Shown here piece after piece: positions 4,995 to 7,882 of a stretch of 7,882 nucleotides of DNA. Source of the stretch: Desulfobacterales bacterium C00003106 (GTDB lineage Bacteria; Desulfobacterota; Desulfobacteria; Desulfobacterales; C00003106); contig MAXM01000051.1 in NCBI GenBank assembly GCA_001751015.1, positions 3,336 to 11,217 of the forward strand. The letters run 5' to 3'. The position numbers and the translations under genes are program-made. Positions within the stretch are counted from its first letter, which is position 1, and each line of letters begins with the position of its first letter. Under the pieces are notes generated by a model. That model worked only from the letters and a program-made list of their open reading frames with translations, was not told the origin of the DNA and made no database searches.

Positions 4995-7882
4995 TTACGT
5001 GATGTCCGCATGGTAGCTCTGAAGCGGCTTCACCTTGCCGTGTCCCTGACGGACAGCCGCAATGCCTTTCGCTGCCGCAATCGCCGCGGCGAGAGTGGTA
5101 ATGTAAGGGACCTTGTGTTTGATGGCTGCTTTGCGGATGTAGGAGTCATCATGGGTGCTCAGTTTCCCGCTTGGTGTATTGATTATCAGATCAATCTCCT
5201 TGTTCATAATCCCGTCAACTATGTTGGGCCGACCCTCATGCATCTTGCGGATAACTTCTGATTCGATCCCATGATCGGTCAGGAAGATATTGGTGCCGCT
5301 GGTAGCCTTGATCTTGAAACCTAGTTTTTCGAACTGGCGGGCTACTTCGACAACCGCTGACTTTTCCCCCTCGGATATGGTGATCAGGACTGTTCCCTCA
5401 GAAGGAAGGACCTGTTGTGCGGCCTCCTCGGCTTTAAAGAATGCGAGACCAAAAGAGTCGGCCAGCCCCAAAACCTCGCCTGTTGACCGCATCTCCGGCC
5501 CCAGGAGCGGGTCTACCTCCGGGAACATGTTAAAAGGAAAGACTGCTTCCTTTACGCCGAAGTGAGTAACTGATTTGGTCTTAAGGCCAAGGTCCGCGAG
5601 TTTTTTCCCGACCATCACGCGTGTTGCAATACGCGCCATGGATATGTTGCAGATCTTTGAGACCAGTGGCACGGTTCGAGAGGCGCGGGGGTTGGCTTCA
5701 AGCACATAAACAATGTCGTTTGCTATGGCGTACTGAACATTCATCAGACCGACTATATTAAGTTCCAGCGCAATCTTCCTTGTATAGTCGCATATCGTAT
5801 CAATGTGCCTTGCAGGGATACTGATAGGCGGGATAACGCATGCGGAATCTCCGGAATGAACTCCGGCCAGCTCGATATGCTCCATTACGGCAGGAACAAA
5901 CGCATCAGTGCCGTCGGAAATGGCGTCCGCCTCGGCCTCGATAGCATTTTCCAGGAATCTGTCGATCAGAATGGGGCGTTCGGGCGTTACATCTACGGCA
6001 GCGGCAACGTAGTGTTTTAACATCTCTTCGTCATGGACCACCTCCATGCCGCGCCCTCCAAGGACGTAGGACGGCCTCAGCATCAGGGGATAGCCGATCC
6101 TTTCCGCAATTTTCAGGGCCTCGTCCAGGGTGCTTGCCATGCCTGATTCAGGCTCGGGGATGTCGAGCTTGCGCATCATCTGGCGAAAGCGGTCACGATC
6201 TTCGGCCAGATCTATGGTCTCCGGTAATGTTCCAATGATCTTCATACCTGCCTCAGCCAGTTCATTGGCGATATTAAGCGGTGTCTGGCCGCCGAACTGT
6301 ACAATCACGCCTTCCGGCTTTTCTTTCTCATAGATACTCAATACGTCCTCGACCGTCAGTGGTTCAAAGTAGAGCCTGTCTGAGGTATCGTAATCAGTTG
6401 ACACTGTCTCGGGGTTGCAATTGACCATGATGGACTCAAATCCCTCGTCGCGCAGTGTAAGTGCCGCGTGAACGCAGCAGTAATCGAATTCGATTCCCTG
6501 GCCGATACGATTAGGCCCTCCACCAAGCACCATGATCTTGCGCTTATTGCTCACCTCAATCTTGTCAGGGGCATTGTATGTAGAAAAATAATAAGCAGCA
6601 TTATCCACACCGCTGACTTGCACCGGCTCCCACCCCTCGATTACACCTAATGAAGTGCGCTTCTGTCTGATCTCTTTTTCGCCGATCTTGAGAATCTGCG
6701 ACAGATACCGGTCGGAAAACCCGTCCTTTTTGGCCTGTGCCAGCAAATCGTCCGGGGGGAGCTTGCCCTGGTGCCGGAGGATTTCCTCCTCAAGCTCCAC
6801 GAGTTCCTTCATCTGCTCAACAAACCACGGCTTGATGTGCGTTTTCTCGCAGAGTGTATCCACGCTGACCCCGGCGCGCAGCGCTTCATACATGATGTAC
6901 TGCCGTTCGCTCGATGGCTCGGCCAGAAGTTCCATCAGCTCGTCTGTGGATTGCCCATTGAAATCCTTTGCAAAGCCAAGGCCGTACCGGCCCGTTTCCA
7001 GAGACCTGATTGCCTTCTGCAAGGCTTCCTTGTATGTCTTGCCGATGCTCATTGCCTCGCCGACTGCACGCATCTGTGTGCCAAGTTTGTCCTCGGCATC
7101 CTCAAATTTTTCAAAGGCCCACCGGGCAAACTTGACCACCACATAGTCACCTGACGGAGTGTACTTCTCCAGGGAACCATCTCTCCAGTAAGGAATCTCA
7201 TCAAGGGTCAGACCGGCGGCCAGATATGATGAGATAAGAGCGATGGGAAAACCGGTTGCCTTAGAAGCGAGGGCGGAAGATCGTGACGTTCTCGGATTGA
7301 TCTCGATCACCACTACCCGGTCTGTCTTAGGATCATGGGCGAACTGGACATTGGTGCCGCCGATTACCTCGATAGCCTGAACAATGTCATAGGAATATTT
7401 CTGAAGGCGTTGCCGGAGCTCAGGAGCTATGGTAAGCATCGGCGCAGTGCAATAGGAATCACCGGTGTGGACCCCCATGGCATCTACATTCTCTATAAAA
7501 CAGACGGTAATCATCTGATTTTTTGCATCGCGCACCACTTCAAGCTCAAGTTCCTCCCATCCGAGAACCGACTCCTCAACCAACACCTGACCAACAAAAC
7601 TTGCTGCAATGCCTCGACTCGCAACGGCTCTCAGCTCCTCTACATTGTAGACCAGGCCGCCTCCGGTACCTCCCATGGTGTATGCAGGACGGATGACTAC
7701 CGGATAACCAAGCTCGCCGGCGATTGCTTCAGCTTCCTTTACAGTGTATGCCGGTTTACTCGCCGGCATATCAATACCGAGCTGTTCCATAGTCTTCTTG
7801 AATGCTATGCGGTCTTCGCCGCGCTCGATGGCATCGGGCTGCACTCCGATGATCTTGACTCCATACCTGTCGAGCACGCCTG
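4995..7882 (-). CDS. carB: Carbamoyl-phosphate synthase large subunit, 5' end missing
   Basis: CarB makes carbamoyl phosphate from bicarbonate, ammonia (delivered from glutamine by CarA) and two ATP, in the cytoplasm, for pyrimidine and arginine synthesis. The frame is open to the window edge. The first visible residues, GVLDRYGVKIIG, align with about residue 106 of the 1073-residue E. coli protein, so roughly 105 residues are missing upstream. Counting from the GTG at 7877: the first ATP-grasp half is about 1-300, with metal-ligand motif VIEINPRTSRSSALASKATG; the oligomerisation region is about 300-440. The second synthetase half starts at KIMVLGGGPNRIGQGIEFDY (about 445), with EHIELAGVHSGDSA and LEANPRASRTVP. 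The C-terminal regulatory (MGS-like) domain is about 827-960. It keeps ATSGTNIFL, KMHEGRP and IINTPSGK, positions that bind UMP in E. coli, so feedback control is plausible. No frameshift is seen. Stop is TAA at 4997-4995. Confidence 0.97.
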   Translation of the reverse strand, partial: GVLDRYGVKIIGVQPDAIERGEDRIAFKKTMEQLGIDMPASKPAYTVKEAEAIAGELGYPVVIRPAYTMGGTGGGLVYNVEELRAVASRGIAASFVGQVLVEESVLGWEELELEVVRDAKNQMITVCFIENVDAMGVHTGDSYCTAPMLTIAPELRQRLQKYSYDIVQAIEVIGGTNVQFAHDPKTDRVVVIEINPRTSRSSALASKATGFPIALISSYLAAGLTLDEIPYWRDGSLEKYTPSGDYVVVKFARWAFEKFEDAEDKLGTQMRAVGEAMSIGKTYKEALQKAIRSLETGRYGLGFAKDFNGQSTDELMELLAEPSSERQYIMYEALRAGVSVDTLCEKTHIKPWFVEQMKELVELEEEILRHQGKLPPDDLLAQAKKDGFSDRYLSQILKIGEKEIRQKRTSLGVIEGWEPVQVSGVDNAAYYFSTYNAPDKIEVSNKRKIMVLGGGPNRIGQGIEFDYCCVHAALTLRDEGFESIMVNCNPETVSTDYDTSDRLYFEPLTVEDVLSIYEKEKPEGVIVQFGGQTPLNIANELAEAGMKIIGTLPETIDLAEDRDRFRQMMRKLDIPEPESGMASTLDEALKIAERIGYPLMLRPSYVLGGRGMEVVHDEEMLKHYVAAAVDVTPERPILIDRFLENAIEAEADAISDGTDAFVPAVMEHIELAGVHSGDSACVIPPISIPARHIDTICDYTRKIALELNIVGLMNVQYAIANDIVYVLEANPRASRTVPLVSKICNISMARIATRVMVGKKLADLGLKTKSVTHFGVKEAVFPFNMFPEVDPLLGPEMRSTGEVLGLADSFGLAFFKAEEAAQQVLPSEGTVLITISEGEKSAVVEVARQFEKLGFKIKATSGTNIFLTDHGIESEVIRKMHEGRPNIVDGIMNKEIDLIINTPSGKLSTHDDSYIRKAAIKHKVPYITTLAAAIAAAKGIAAVRQGHGKVKPLQSYHADIT

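Noticed and set aside
4870..7882. A functional link between carB and the formate dehydrogenase, since both handle one-carbon species.
   Set aside because: CarB uses bicarbonate in the cytoplasm and FdhAB acts in the periplasm. They are separated by 125 bases with a possible promoter, so adjacency alone does not support a shared pathway.
1..7882. CRISPR arrays, tRNA or rRNA genes, insertion sequences, phage or defence genes.
   Set aside because: I looked on both strands and saw none. Nearly all the sequence is accounted for by four housekeeping or respiratory genes.

Overview
The window reads as ordinary chromosome of an anaerobic, selenoprotein-making bacterium. It is most likely a sulfate-reducing or syntrophic member of the Desulfobacterota (old Deltaproteobacteria). 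This rests on the proteins: the formate dehydrogenase resembles the periplasmic FdhAB of Desulfovibrio vulgaris, as I remember its sequence, down to active-site numbering, and the iron-sulfur subunit has the three-cluster Desulfovibrio layout. The genus cannot be fixed from the sequence alone. All four genes lie on the minus strand, so the transcription order is carB, fdhA, fdhB, fdhE, reading from high to low coordinates.

Layout: 7882-4995 is the 3' nine-tenths of carB (large subunit of carbamoyl-phosphate synthase), whose start lies outside the window. A 125-base gap (4994-4870) holds a possible promoter and a good ribosome binding site. fdhA (4869-1819) is one gene of 1016 codons interrupted by an in-frame TGA at 4296-4294. 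That TGA is a selenocysteine codon, so the two apparent reading frames on either side are one protein. fdhB (1813-1040) is translationally coupled to fdhA. A 115-base gap (1039-925) carries short degenerate tandem repeats. fdhE (924-25) encodes the formate dehydrogenase maturation factor. Only 24 bases remain after it.

How the genes work together: FdhA carries a twin-arginine signal, the bis-molybdopterin (Mo or W) site with selenocysteine, and one [4Fe-4S] cluster. FdhB should carry three more clusters and ride out with FdhA as a folded heterodimer. FdhE is the cytoplasmic factor that matures the enzyme before export. No membrane subunit or cytochrome is encoded here, and FdhB lacks the C-terminal membrane helix of the E. 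coli FdnH type. The enzyme is therefore probably soluble in the periplasm and passes electrons to a carrier encoded elsewhere. carB serves pyrimidine and arginine synthesis and is probably a neighbour by chance.

I found no undescribed system. The points most worth a second look are the selenocysteine readthrough with a non-textbook SECIS hairpin, a Ser where D. vulgaris FdhA has one cysteine of its regulatory disulfide, and the degenerate repeats that run through the fdhB stop codon.
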